Source: Flavobacterium sp. Root186 | GTDB taxonomy: Bacteria; Bacteroidota; Bacteroidia; Flavobacteriales; Flavobacteriaceae | Reading direction: 5' to 3' | Length of the DNA stretch: 64,000 bases | NCBI RefSeq assembly: GCF_001428525.1 | Contig: NZ_LMHW01000010.1 | Location: 885,853 to 949,852 of the forward strand | In this document: positions 43,121 through 51,272 of the stretch, piece after piece | Position numbering within the stretch: position 1 is the first letter of the stretch | How the letters are laid out: each line of letters begins with the position of its first letter | Notes under the pieces: model-generated | Seen by the model: the letters and a program-made list of their open reading frames with translations, nothing else | Told to the model about the DNA's origin: nothing | Databases searched by the model: none | Made by a program: the position numbers and the translations under genes

Positions 43121-43214
43121 CGGTGTGTTAACCACTTTAAATAAAAACTTTGCGTCTCTGCGACTTTGCGAGAAATATGTTTTCGCTGAGCAAAAAAACT
43201 TAGAATTAAAATAG

Positions 43215-43251
43215 CTGCGCAAAATAATTGCGCAGTACAAAACAACCTTTG
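43215..43251 (+). promoter_or_regulatory. Operator-promoter copy 3 (rtcB)
   Basis: CTGCGCAA-N5-TTGCGCAG at 43215-43235, then AACCTTTG at 43244-43251; centre-to-box distance 26 bases. Predicted transcript start near 43258, giving a leader of about 16 bases before the rtcB ATG. Confidence 0.75.
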
Positions 43252-43273
43252 TACTATCAAAAAAACAAAAACA

Positions 43274-44695
43274 ATGAAAACACAAATAAACGGTACAGAT
43301 ATATTAGAATTAGGATTCCCGGAAGGAAAAATAATTGGAATTGCGTTAAAAATCAACAGCAAAAGAAACGGATTTAACCGCGATCAAATGATTACAAACT
43401 TTAAAAACGTACTAGAATCTCCAGAAAACTATATAGACGATAAAATTTTCAGCAAACTAGCCGTTGCTTTAATCGAAAAAGCAAATGAAAAACCAGAAGA
43501 TTTCATCGCTTTAAACGAAACTCCAAATGCGTATTCGGCTTACGGATTAGATCATATCGAAGACGGAGCCAGAAAACAAATGGAAGTTGCCATGAAATTG
43601 CCTGTGACAGTTGCCGGAGCTTTAATGCCAGACGCACATCAAGGTTACGGATTACCAATTGGCGGAGTTTTAGCCACAAAAAATGCCATTATTCCGTATG
43701 GTGTTGGCGTTGATATTGGTTGTAGAATGGCATTGTCGGTTTATGATATTCCGGAAGATTTTTACTTTGAAAACGAAGCCAAATTCAAAAGAGAATTAAT
43801 TGCCAATTCTATTTTTGGAGCAGGTCACGGATTTCACGGTCAGTACAAATCAGATCACGCGGTTTTAGAAAATGATACATTTAATATGAATCCATTTGTG
43901 AAGAATTTAAAAGATAAGGCCTGGTCACAATTAGGATCTTCTGGCGGAGGAAATCACTTTGTCGAATTCGGAATCATGGAATTTGCAAAAGACGATGCCG
44001 TTTTGAATATTCCAAAAGGTAAATATGTCGCTTTGTTAACGCATTCAGGTTCACGTGGAATGGGTGCCACAATTGCCGGACATTACACTAAAATTGCCAA
44101 AGACGAATGTAAACTTCCAGAAGTGGCAAGAAACTTAGCGTATTTGGATATGAACTCACAATTAGGTCAGGAATACTGGCTTGCGATGAACCTTGCGGGA
44201 GATTACGCTTCGGCTTGTCACGAAATTATCCATAACAAAATGGAACGCGCTTTGGGAGCAACGATTTTAGCCAAAGTCGAAAACCACCATAATTTTGCAT
44301 GGAAAGAAATCTGGAACGGCGAAGAAGTAATCGTACATAGAAAAGGAGCAACCCCAGCCGGAAAAGGCGTTATGGGAATTATTCCGGGAAGTATGACCGC
44401 ACCGGGATTTTTGGTGAGAGGAAAGGGCGAGGAGAACGCCATAAATTCCGCTTCACACGGAGCAGGAAGACAAATGAGCAGAACTCAAGCCATAAAAAAT
44501 ATCACTCAAACCGAGATGAAATCAATCTTAAAAGATCACGGTGTTACGCTTATTGGAGCAGGTCTGGACGAAGCACCAATGGCCTATAAAGATATCAATC
44601 AGGTTATGGATGCACAACAAGATTTAGTTGACGTTGTCGCCAAATTTACCCCAAAAATGGTAAGAATGGCCGATGATGGAAGTAGAGAAGACTAG
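43274..44695 (+). CDS. rtcB: RtcB-family RNA ligase
   Basis: 473 residues, full length. Metal and guanylate-binding motifs are in order: GVGVDIGCRMA, GHGFHGQ, LGSSGGGNHFVEFG, LTHSGSRGMGA, ENHHNFAW, HRKGATPAGKGVMGIIPGSM and NSASHGAGRQMSRTQA, which holds the histidine that takes GMP. RtcB joins 2',3'-cyclic-phosphate or 3'-phosphate RNA ends to 5'-OH ends, healing nuclease-cut tRNAs. No RtcA and no sigma54-type RtcR are adjacent; instead the gene has the shared palindromic operator. Confidence 0.95.
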   Translation: MKTQINGTDILELGFPEGKIIGIALKINSKRNGFNRDQMITNFKNVLESPENYIDDKIFSKLAVALIEKANEKPEDFIALNETPNAYSAYGLDHIEDGARKQMEVAMKLPVTVAGALMPDAHQGYGLPIGGVLATKNAIIPYGVGVDIGCRMALSVYDIPEDFYFENEAKFKRELIANSIFGAGHGFHGQYKSDHAVLENDTFNMNPFVKNLKDKAWSQLGSSGGGNHFVEFGIMEFAKDDAVLNIPKGKYVALLTHSGSRGMGATIAGHYTKIAKDECKLPEVARNLAYLDMNSQLGQEYWLAMNLAGDYASACHEIIHNKMERALGATILAKVENHHNFAWKEIWNGEEVIVHRKGATPAGKGVMGIIPGSMTAPGFLVRGKGEENAINSASHGAGRQMSRTQAIKNITQTEMKSILKDHGVTLIGAGLDEAPMAYKDINQVMDAQQDLVDVVAKFTPKMVRMADDGSRED

Positions 44696-45061
44696 TGGTC
44701 AGTGATCAGTTTTTAGTGTTCAGCGTAGAGACGCACAGCAGTGCGTCTAACGCTTTGTGATGATTTTAACCGCAAAGGACACAAAGATTTACGCAAAGTT
44801 CGCAAAGAATTTTTTTTACGCAGATTTTGCAGATTCCAGCAGATTTTAAAATGATTTTTATAAATAATCTGCGAACATCTGCTTAAATCTTTTTAAATCT
44901 GCGTGAAATAAAAAACTTAGCGACTCAGCGACTCAGCGAGATTAAAAACAAAAAACTTTGCGCCTAGTGCCTTAGTGGCAAAAAAAATAATAATTTAAGG
45001 CAATAGAGAGTAAAAAACCTTAGCAGCTTAGCCTCTCAGAACCTTAGCAACTTTAAAAAAA
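44696..45061. repeat. Intergenic repeat tract
   Basis: No gene seen. 44724-44750 is another GTAGAGACGCACAGCAGTGC palindrome. 44760-45050 is a chain of degenerate 'cgcaaaggacacaaag', 'cgcagattttgcagatt', 'aatctgcgaacatctgc' and 'cttagcgactcagcgag' units, the same families as at 25860, 33950, 50863, 51352 and 62440. Confidence 0.7.
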
Positions 45062-45859
45062 ATGACATACATAGACATAGGAATTAACCTAACCAATAAA
45101 CAATTCCAAAACGACATAGACGATGTCGTACAAGACGCGCTCGACGCCGATGTATCGCAAATGATCCTAACGGGAACAAGCGTACGAAACAGCGAAGCTT
45201 CATTAGAAATCGCAAAACAATATCCGGGAATATTATATTCGACGGCCGGAATTCATCCGCATGACGCGAAGAGTTTTGACGAAAAAAGCATTTCAAAACT
45301 GCGGAATTTATTAAAGCAGAAACAAGTAGTTTCCGTTGGCGAATGCGGACTCGATTTTGATCGAGATTTTTCACCCAGAAACAAACAGGAAGAATGTTAT
45401 AAAGCCCAATTAGAATTGGCGATCGAAATTCAGAAACCTTTGTTTTTGCACGAAAGAGCGGCTTTCAATAGTTTTATGAATATCACCAAAGACTATTTAC
45501 CGCAATTGCCAAAAGCCATTGTGCATTGTTTTACGGGAACGCTGCAAGAAGCCAAAACCTATCTCGATAACGGATTTTATCTTGGTTTTACCGGAGCGAT
45601 TTCTGATACCAAACGTTTCAGTCATTTAAAAGAAGTCATTCAATACGTTCCGCTTGACCGAATGATGATCGAAACCGATGCGCCGTTTATGCTTCCAAAA
45701 AATGTTCCGAACAGTCTTTTGCAGCAATACCACGAACGAAGATGCGAACCTGCTTTTCTGCCTTTTGTTGCGGGAACGGCTGCGCAGTTTAAAGGGATTA
45801 CTTTAGATAAAGTGGCAGGGGAAACAAGTAGGAATGCTAAAAGCTTTTTTAATTTTTAA
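45062..45859 (+). CDS. tatD: TatD-family metal-dependent hydrolase/DNase
   Basis: 265 residues. The N-terminal metal-binding part is IDIGINLT instead of the usual HxH, a feature shared with E. coli TatD. Also present are STAGIHPHDA, GECGLDFDRDFSP, FLHERAAF, VHCFTGT and MIETDAPFM. TatD enzymes are 3'-5' exonucleases acting on DNA and RNA. Its place next to rtcB could be incidental or reflect RNA turnover. Convergent with the SIR2 gene. Confidence 0.9.
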   Translation: MTYIDIGINLTNKQFQNDIDDVVQDALDADVSQMILTGTSVRNSEASLEIAKQYPGILYSTAGIHPHDAKSFDEKSISKLRNLLKQKQVVSVGECGLDFDRDFSPRNKQEECYKAQLELAIEIQKPLFLHERAAFNSFMNITKDYLPQLPKAIVHCFTGTLQEAKTYLDNGFYLGFTGAISDTKRFSHLKEVIQYVPLDRMMIETDAPFMLPKNVPNSLLQQYHERRCEPAFLPFVAGTAAQFKGITLDKVAGETSRNAKSFFNF

Positions 45860-45907
45860 GATTTAGAAAATTTTCAATATTATATCATTTAAAATAAAGT
45901 AACTGAG

Positions 45908-48820
45908 TTAAATATAATAAAAAGTTTGATTATATTTTTTAAGCAGAGTCTTGAAACGATTGTCATCTTTAAATTTATCTATAATATCTGGATAAAGTTG
46001 ACTTGCTTTAGCTTCTTCTATAAATGCTTGTTCAAGATATTTATAGAAGTTTTCAATATCACCCATAGATGCATAAATGGTTGCTCTTGTACCTATGAAA
46101 CTTTTATCTTTTTTTATGTTTTCTGCTTTAATTATGAATTCAAATGCCTTTTCAAAATCGTTTGTTAATCTGTAATAATTGCTATAAAAATGATAAATTT
46201 CTTCTTTTTCGGTTTCTAAATTTTCAGCTTTTTCAATTTCAATTAACGCATTTGAAAATTGGGAAGAGAATAAATTATTATATGCTATTCTTAATAAATA
46301 TTCAAAATCTTTTTTAATTGAAATGGCAGTATGAAGATCTTGGTTTGAATCAACATAGTTTCTTTGACTGGCATATACAAGTGCACGACTATAATATAAA
46401 GAGTCATCTTTTGGATTAAGATGGATTGCATTATTCCAATCTAATATAGAATTATTATAATCAATTATTTCAGAATATAAATTGGCTCGATTATTATAAT
46501 ATGCATATTCATCGCTTTTGATTTCAATTGCTTTGTTATAATTTTCTAAAGCTTCGTTATATTGCTTCAAATGTCTATGTGAAAGTCCACAAAAATTGTA
46601 ATAATCGGAATTATTTGCATCAATAGTTAATAAATATTGGGCTATATTTAACGCTTCGAAAAAATTTTCTTTTAAATCAAAATATAAATCAAAGAGCCCT
46701 ATTAAATTATCTTCATCAGATGAATTTAAATTTTTAATTTTGAGTCTAATAGAAAACTCATTATTAAAATCTTTAATTTTATTATAACAATTTGCTAAAT
46801 TAATTAAATTAGATATTTCATTTGAATCGATTTTTATTGTTTCTTTAAAATTTACAATTGCCTGTGACCAATTCTTAGCTGTCATAAAATAAAAACCTAA
46901 AGCAGAATATTTCTGCTTTTCATTTAATAAATAATCTTTTAAAGGTGTTTCTGTTAATTTTAATTGTGATTTTAATTTTTCTTCATGTTTTAATACAGGG
47001 AAAAAATTATAGAAACTTATTATTTCTTGAGTGTAAATAGAGAAAGGATAAAAATATGAATTGTAATTTAATAAATAATTCAATTTCTCCATTGCATCTT
47101 TATTGTCTTCATTGTCTTCTTTATCAACGTTCTTTTTTGTGTTTTTTTTTCGACAGAATAAATATTTTAATTGATCTGGTATTGGAATTTCATTGAGAAA
47201 TGTTATAAAATCTTCAATATCATTTCCTTCATAAGTTTCATAAACTAAATCAAACGCTGGATTTTCTTCCTGATGGTATGGGAAAAAGTAATTAAAAGGA
47301 CTATCTCTAAAATATGAATTAGTAAATAATCCCTCATTTATCATTGAGATGTTGTTTAATCCTAAACCAAATAGTTTTATTATTGTAACACACGCGTCTT
47401 GAATTAATAAATTTTGATTTAATGATTTTATTCTTGTTTTTATTGAATTTAATCTTAACCATTTATTTCCTAAATGATTTAATACAATAAATAGTGATGT
47501 TATAGCTTTTTGCCAAATTTTTTCTTCATTATCATTTATGAAATCAATAAGTAATGCTATTTTCTGCTCATCAGCCTTATTAAAATGTATTATGCTACAA
47601 GTAATTGCGCTAACTATTACACTTCTATCATACCATTTGTAGATTGATGAATTTCTTATAGTTTGAATCTGCTCCAAAGTTTGATTGTTTAATTTTTCTG
47701 AAGAATAAACAGTATCAAATAAGATTTGTAAATCAGCATCTCTAAATGGTTTGTCTACTTCTTGAAAGTAATCTACTTTTCCAAATAATAAGTTGTCAAG
47801 TTTAACTCGTAAATCTTTATGTTCTTTGATAAGATCTTTATTACTTGGATCATTTAATAGATCATTAGTTTTCTTGGCTATAAGTTCAATAATATTGGGT
47901 ACGTCATCTTTTGTTAAATCGTTATCTTTAGGGTTTTGATTAACGATTGTAGCTTGTTTATTTGTTTTTTGTTTTTCAAATTTGATTTTTTTTAACTCTA
48001 AAAGATATTCTAATAAACTTTCATTCCAATTATCAATTCTTATTGGTGTAACATCGTATTTAATGAAATCCTCATTTTTTGTAGTAAAAATAAAATGCTC
48101 ATTTATACTGTATCCTTTATAAATATTTTTTATTTTGTTAAATAAATCATTTACAAAAGGATCAGTTAGACTAAATCCAATAAATAGTAATGTTTTTTCT
48201 TTAAAATGAGTTGCTAATGTATCTGTGTTGTAATTTTCATTTCTGTAGATATCTTTATAATCACTTTCAAAAAGAATTATAGACTTTGGATCTTCATAAT
48301 CACCATGGATTTTGTAAAGAAACTCAGCATTATTGGATTGACTTTTTAGACTTTGAAAAGCATTTGAATTATCAAATATTTTTGGAGATATTGATTTTGG
48401 AATATATTCCTCCAAAATTTTATCATAATTTGTGGTAATTATTTTACTCGAAATTTCCCACAATAAGCGATGCGCTTTAGAATCTTCAGGGAATTTTTTG
48501 GATATCTCTTCTATTTGGGAATTAATAAATTCTTGCGTCTTTATTTTAAAATCAGTTCCATTATCTACATCATTTTCAATTTTATTTAGAGCATCAAATA
48601 AAGTTTTACTATTTGCTTTAACACCGCTTAATATGTTTTTGAAATTTGTATCAGATGTTTGACCATATTTATTATCTAAATCTTGAAGTATATCTTCTAC
48701 AAGTTTTCTCCAAGATGGCATACCTAAAGGTATAGAACAACCAGCACCCACAAATATTACTAAAGTATTGTTTTTAATTGCGTCTTCTAATTTTGTTGGT
48801 ATAGTTAAAATTTTGGTCAT
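45908..48820 (-). CDS. SIR2-like protein with C-terminal TPR repeats
   Basis: 970 residues. Residues 1-270 form a SIR2-like NAD-binding domain of the defence type: VIFVGAGCSIPLGMPSW, IITTNYDKILEEY, KIHGDYEDPKSIILFESDY and LLFIGFSLTDPF. A helical middle (about 300-640) leads to at least six TPR-like repeats (about 645-950, e.g. ALGFYFMTAKNWSQAIVNFK, EALENYNKAIEIKSDEYAYY). SIR2 domains of this kind deplete NAD+ on phage sensing in several abortive-infection systems; the TPR part would be the sensor. It is AT-rich and stands alone, likely an acquired gene. The actual trigger is unknown. Confidence 0.85.
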   Translation of the reverse strand: MTKILTIPTKLEDAIKNNTLVIFVGAGCSIPLGMPSWRKLVEDILQDLDNKYGQTSDTNFKNILSGVKANSKTLFDALNKIENDVDNGTDFKIKTQEFINSQIEEISKKFPEDSKAHRLLWEISSKIITTNYDKILEEYIPKSISPKIFDNSNAFQSLKSQSNNAEFLYKIHGDYEDPKSIILFESDYKDIYRNENYNTDTLATHFKEKTLLFIGFSLTDPFVNDLFNKIKNIYKGYSINEHFIFTTKNEDFIKYDVTPIRIDNWNESLLEYLLELKKIKFEKQKTNKQATIVNQNPKDNDLTKDDVPNIIELIAKKTNDLLNDPSNKDLIKEHKDLRVKLDNLLFGKVDYFQEVDKPFRDADLQILFDTVYSSEKLNNQTLEQIQTIRNSSIYKWYDRSVIVSAITCSIIHFNKADEQKIALLIDFINDNEEKIWQKAITSLFIVLNHLGNKWLRLNSIKTRIKSLNQNLLIQDACVTIIKLFGLGLNNISMINEGLFTNSYFRDSPFNYFFPYHQEENPAFDLVYETYEGNDIEDFITFLNEIPIPDQLKYLFCRKKNTKKNVDKEDNEDNKDAMEKLNYLLNYNSYFYPFSIYTQEIISFYNFFPVLKHEEKLKSQLKLTETPLKDYLLNEKQKYSALGFYFMTAKNWSQAIVNFKETIKIDSNEISNLINLANCYNKIKDFNNEFSIRLKIKNLNSSDEDNLIGLFDLYFDLKENFFEALNIAQYLLTIDANNSDYYNFCGLSHRHLKQYNEALENYNKAIEIKSDEYAYYNNRANLYSEIIDYNNSILDWNNAIHLNPKDDSLYYSRALVYASQRNYVDSNQDLHTAISIKKDFEYLLRIAYNNLFSSQFSNALIEIEKAENLETEKEEIYHFYSNYYRLTNDFEKAFEFIIKAENIKKDKSFIGTRATIYASMGDIENFYKYLEQAFIEEAKASQLYPDIIDKFKDDNRFKTLLKKYNQTFYYI

Positions 48821-48838
48821 ATTTTAATAGTTAGAATC

Positions 48839-48846
48839 CAAAAATA
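48839..48846 (-). promoter_or_regulatory. -7 element (TATTTTTG) of the SIR2-TPR gene
   Basis: Exact TAnnTTTG match on the minus strand, 18 bases before the start codon. Confidence 0.45.
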
Positions 48847-48961
48847 CATTTTTACAATTAATTAAAAAAAATCTTCTTCAAATAAACATTGTATATTCAA
48901 TGAAAAGGTAAAGCTTAAATTGTTAAATTATAATTTTTATGATGACAATTTTCAATAACTA

Positions 48962-48997
48962 AAAAAGCGCAAACCCTTTTTAAAAGTTTGCGCTTTT
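48962..48997 (-). terminator. Terminator after the XRE remnant
   Basis: Arms AAAAGCGCAAAC / GTTTGCGCTTTT, positioned just past the stop of the remnant ORF at 49026. Confidence 0.65.
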
Positions 48998-49025
48998 CCA
49001 ATTTTATATAAAAAAAGGAAATCCT

Positions 49026-49200
49026 ATTTCCCTTTCATCAATTTTTCTAAATATTCAACTTTATCTTTTTCAGCCTGAACCAAACGTTCATAAAGCTCAA
49101 CAATTTTATCAAGAGGGTTGAAAGTGCAAGTATTATGATTAGTGTTTCCATTTCCCTGACCATTATTATCACTATTATCGTAAAAGTAATCTTTTTCTTT
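49026..49200 (-). pseudogene. C-terminal remnant of an XRE-type regulator gene
   Basis: Minus-strand frame without a start or DNA-binding part encodes DYFYDNSDNNGQ followed by NPLDKIVELYERLVQAEK, DKVEYLEKLMKGK and a stop. This coiled-coil tail is typical of small flavobacterial HTH-XRE regulators. The original terminator is still in place (48962-48997). The N-terminal HTH is missing, and the polyvalent-kinase gene begins 50 bases away in the other direction, suggesting a deletion or insertion at this junction. Confidence 0.6.
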
Positions 49201-49228
49201 CTTTAATTAAATAGTAACTTTAAATCTT

Positions 49229-49236
49229 TATATTTG
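49229..49236 (+). promoter_or_regulatory. -7 element (TATATTTG) of the polyvalent-kinase gene
   Basis: Exact TAnnTTTG match 13 bases before the start at 49250, predicting a very short leader. Confidence 0.5.
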
Positions 49237-49249
49237 CATTATAAACTTC

Positions 49250-49873
49250 ATGAAAAATGAATTACAAAATATCATTTCAGGAAAGAGCCAAGTTAGGCAT
49301 GGAAATTCTATCCAAACAATCTCCAGTTACCTTAGAAAAAGCGAGAGCGCAAGCGGAACGATTAAGTCAGGCAAGCAAATCAAAAGTGAAGAAACAGCGT
49401 TAATAAAACAATTCTGTGATAAGAATGGTTTTTGGATTACTTCAATTAATATAAATGCTTTTATTTCTTCAGGAGCAGAGCAAAAAGTTTATCTTCAAAA
49501 CAAACATAAAGTAATAAAGCTAAACGATAGTATTTACTACGAAACCTGGAAAGATTATTTCAATAATTTATTATTAAATAATTATTTTTTCTCTGATACA
49601 GCATATCAATTAATTGGATTTTTTGAACAAGCCGATATACTGTATGCTGTAGTAGAGCAGAAATTTGTGGAATCGGATAGTGATACGGAATTAGAAAATG
49701 TAAAACATTTTTTAACCTCAAACGGCTTTGTAAACACTAGAAATAACGATTATTTTAACCCTGAATTAGGTATTATTCTTGAAGATCTTCATGATGAAAA
49801 TGTTTTGACTTTTCAGAGTAATTTATTTTTTATAGATACTGTTTTCTATATCACTGAACAATTTTATAAATAA
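49250..49873 (+). CDS. Putative polyvalent-protein kinase-domain protein
   Basis: 207 residues. The middle and C-terminal parts match the 'putative polyvalent protein kinase' family: AEQKVYLQNKHKVIKLND (a kinase-like beta-sheet with Lys), YYETWKDYFNNLLLNNYFFSDTAYQLIGF, LYAVVEQKFV, GFVNTRNNDY and LGIILEDLHDENVL (HDxN-like catalytic loop) ending FFIDTVFYI. The family is found as domains of phage or conjugative polyvalent proteins and as solitary genes in mobile contexts. Target unknown. Confidence 0.7.
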   Translation: MKNELQNIISGKSQVRHGNSIQTISSYLRKSESASGTIKSGKQIKSEETALIKQFCDKNGFWITSININAFISSGAEQKVYLQNKHKVIKLNDSIYYETWKDYFNNLLLNNYFFSDTAYQLIGFFEQADILYAVVEQKFVESDSDTELENVKHFLTSNGFVNTRNNDYFNPELGIILEDLHDENVLTFQSNLFFIDTVFYITEQFYK

Positions 49874-49925
49874 TTCAAACCCTAATAAAAATTAGACAAG
49901 AATTATATAAATAGAAAAAAACGTC

Positions 49926-49933
49926 TACATTTG
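49926..49933 (+). promoter_or_regulatory. -7 element (TACATTTG) of a small ORF
   Basis: Exact TAnnTTTG match; a transcript from about 49940 would cover the 32-codon ORF at 49963 and stop at the hairpin 50091-50120. Confidence 0.5.
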
Positions 49934-49962
49934 CACCCGTAATAAAAAAACAAAAAATACAG

Positions 49963-50061
49963 ATGATACTTTCAGTAAAACCAAATTTTGACTATTTAGC
50001 GGGAAATCTTCCGGCTAAAATATCAGGATGTATCATGTATTTTTATGAAATTGAAATGTAA
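49963..50061 (+). CDS. 32-residue peptide with own promoter and terminator
   Basis: ATG at 49963 gives MILSVKPNFDYLAGNLPAKI then SGCIMYFYEIEM and a stop. A -7 box is 30 bases upstream and a strong hairpin 30 bases downstream, so a transcript of about 180 bases is predicted. No family recognised; it could be a peptide gene or the RNA itself could be the product. Confidence 0.4.
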   Translation: MILSVKPNFDYLAGNLPAKISGCIMYFYEIEM

Positions 50062-50090
50062 ATTTTAGAATTCAACTCAACATAAAATAT

Positions 50091-50120
50091 AAAAGCGTCC
50101 TTATTTCGGGACGCTTTTTT
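50091..50120 (+). terminator. Terminator of the first small transcript
   Basis: AAAAGCGTCC / GGGACGCTTTT hairpin followed by T-tract. Confidence 0.8.
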
Positions 50121-50447
50121 TGTTTTTAAGCACTTTGACTTCGTTAAAAAAGCACTTCGACTTCGCTCAGTGTGACAATAAAATTGGCGAGAATGACAAG
50201 AAAAATGATAAAAAATAAACCATAACTAAAAATAATTAAAAAAATAATTGACCAAATGTTTAATGCATAATCTAAATAGCGAAATATAATCTTGAAAAGT
50301 AATCTGATGAGAGACAGTCATTTGATACAAAAAGAAATCTGCACCAGTATGCGGACAGGGTTTTCTTTGCTTTAATTTTAATAGTAACTATTTGATAATC
50401 AATAAAATAATTTTAAAAATGATTTGGATAATTGATTTTTTCGACTT
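50121..50447. other. Intergenic region with degenerate repeat
   Basis: 50140-50200 holds 'cacttcgacttcgctcagtgtgaca' and 'gagaatgacaag', a fragment of the widespread Flavobacterium 'cttcgacttcgctcag' repeat. The rest is AT-rich with no supported gene. Confidence 0.5.
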
Positions 50448-50455
50448 TATCTTTG
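50448..50455 (+). promoter_or_regulatory. Promoter (TTTG-N21-TATCTTTG) of the second small ORF
   Basis: TATCTTTG with an upstream TTTG at 50423-50426; a transcript would start near 50462 and end at 50645-50672. Confidence 0.45.
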
Positions 50456-50523
50456 CCGAAGAAAATTTGAACATAGAATTTCAAATAACAACAACAATTT
50501 CAAAATATAATACAACATATAAA

Positions 50524-50619
50524 ATGGCTTTACATAACAACATATATAACACACAAATGCTAGACCCGAGATTCGATCTTGGACGTTTAACAACACAGGT
50601 GCATCAATACAGGCAATAG
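50524..50619 (+). CDS. 31-residue peptide with own promoter and terminator
   Basis: ATG at 50524 encodes MALHNNIYNTQMLDPRFDLG then RLTTQVHQYRQ and a stop. The longer in-frame start at 50392 would lie upstream of the predicted promoter. The layout mirrors that of the 49963 peptide: promoter, long A-rich leader, about 31 codons, strong hairpin. The peptide sequences do not resemble each other. Function unknown. Confidence 0.4.
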   Translation: MALHNNIYNTQMLDPRFDLGRLTTQVHQYRQ

Positions 50620-50644
50620 GATAGTTATATCATATTGAATTTAT

Positions 50645-50672
50645 AAAGCACCTTTAACCGGGTGCTTTTTTT
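50645..50672 (+). terminator. Terminator of the second small transcript
   Basis: AAAGCACC / GGTGCTTT hairpin followed by T-tract, 26 bases after the peptide stop and 17 bases before the tRNA-Arg gene. Confidence 0.8.
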
Positions 50673-50688
50673 ATGCCCAAAAATTAAT

Positions 50689-50762
50689 GATTTTGTAGCT
50701 CAGCTGGATAGAGCGTCTGCCTTCTAAGCAGATGGTCGAAGGTTCGAATCCTTCCAAAATCA
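50689..50762 (+). tRNA. tRNA-Arg (TCT)
   Basis: Canonical cloverleaf: acceptor GATTTTG/CAAAATC, T8-A9, D-arm GCTC..GAGC, anticodon arm TCTGC-CTTCTAA-GCAGA (anticodon TCT), T-arm GAAGG-TTCGAAT-CCTTC. No CCA is encoded. It is the only fully normal tRNA in the cluster. Confidence 0.92.
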
Positions 50763-50782
50763 CTCGTTCTCTAGAAGGAACT

Positions 50783-50855
50783 GGCTCATTGGGGTTACTG
50801 GCTAACCTTCCCGACTGTCTCTCGGGAGAAACGGGTTCGACTCCCGTATGGGCCG
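50783..50855 (+). tRNA. tRNA-Asp-like (GTC), non-canonical
   Basis: Acceptor GGCTCAT/ATGGGCC with discriminator G, anticodon arm CCCGA-CTGTCTC-TCGGG (GTC at 50817-50819), T-arm ACGGG-TTCGACT-CCCGT. Odd features: the D-arm is GGTT-ACTGGCT-AACC without the usual A14, and base 37 is T instead of a purine. It could be an eroded gene or a tRNA mimic. Confidence 0.6.
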
Positions 50856-50862
50856 CGAGTTT

Positions 50863-51050
50863 GCCGCAAAGGCACTAAGGCGCAAAGTTTTTTGTTTCAC
50901 GCAGATTGAGCAGATTTACTTAAAGTATAAACTTTGCGACTCTGCGACTTTACGAGAGATTGACAAAGTATTGTAAAAAGAGCTGGCAAGCAATTTTCTC
51001 GCAAAGGCGTAAAGACGCTAAGAAAAATAATCTTTGTGTCTTAGTGTCTT
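50863..51050. repeat. Direct repeat, copy A (about 188 bp)
   Basis: Matches 51352-51538 almost throughout (gccgcaaaggcactaagg..., actttgcgactctgcgac, ttgtaaaaagagctggcaag). It is built of the 'ctttgcgact' and 'cacgcagatt' repeat families. Copies A and B flank the Pro-, Tyr- and Leu-like tRNAs. Confidence 0.8.
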
Positions 51051-51069
51051 CGTGGCAAAATAAAAAAAA

Positions 51070-51148
51070 TCTGGGAAGATAACGGTGGTTGTTTACCCGC
51101 CTTGGACGCGGGAGGTCGCAAGTTCTCCCGATAGCTATCGGGACCAGA
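51070..51148 (+). pseudogene. tRNA-Pro-like (TGG) with palindrome in place of the T-arm
   Basis: Ends TCTGG/CCAGA pair, and the anticodon arm CCCGC-CTTGGAC-GCGGG (TGG) is intact. After GCAAGTTC the T-loop is replaced by a perfect 18-bp palindrome TCCCGATAGCTATCGGGA (51126-51143). It cannot form a normal T-arm, so it is a broken tRNA or a deliberately altered mimic. Confidence 0.6.
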
Positions 51149-51153
51149 CAAAT

Positions 51154-51237
51154 GGAAATACGCTAAAGTTGGAGAGTTAGGTCGGTCTGTAAAACCGTTG
51201 TCTTTTGACTGAGTAGGTTCGAATCCTACTATTTCCA
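51154..51237 (+). tRNA. tRNA-Tyr (GTA), nearly canonical
   Basis: Acceptor GGAAATA/TATTTCC with A73, D-arm CTAA-AGTTGGAGAG-TTAG, anticodon arm with loop CTGTAAA (GTA), a class II variable arm (TTGTCTTTTGACTGA) and T-arm GTAGG-TTCGAAT-CCTAC. Base 8 is C instead of T. Confidence 0.7.
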
Positions 51238-51242
51238 CAAAT

Positions 51243-51261
51243 TTCAGGTTCGAATCCTGAA
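51243..51261 (+). other. Orphan tRNA T-arm
   Basis: TTCAGG-TTCGAAT-CCTGAA hairpin between the Tyr- and Leu-like genes with no matching acceptor or D-arm; a tRNA remnant or a stand-alone T-arm mimic. Confidence 0.55.
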
Positions 51262-51272
51262 TGTAATTAAAA

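Noticed and set aside
43033..43362. Minus-strand ORFs before rtcB (97 and 109 codons)
   Set aside because: They arise from the TTGTCATTTCGA repeat element and the antisense of rtcB.
45908..50672. A prophage or integrative element
   Set aside because: SIR2-TPR, polyvalent kinase and tRNA genes hint at mobility, but there is no integrase, structural gene or convincing attachment-site pair.
51041..51238. 65-codon minus-strand ORF over the Pro- and Tyr-like tRNAs
   Set aside because: Typical spurious ORF antisense to tRNA genes (peptide with GFEPTQS from the T-arm complement); no promoter or homology.
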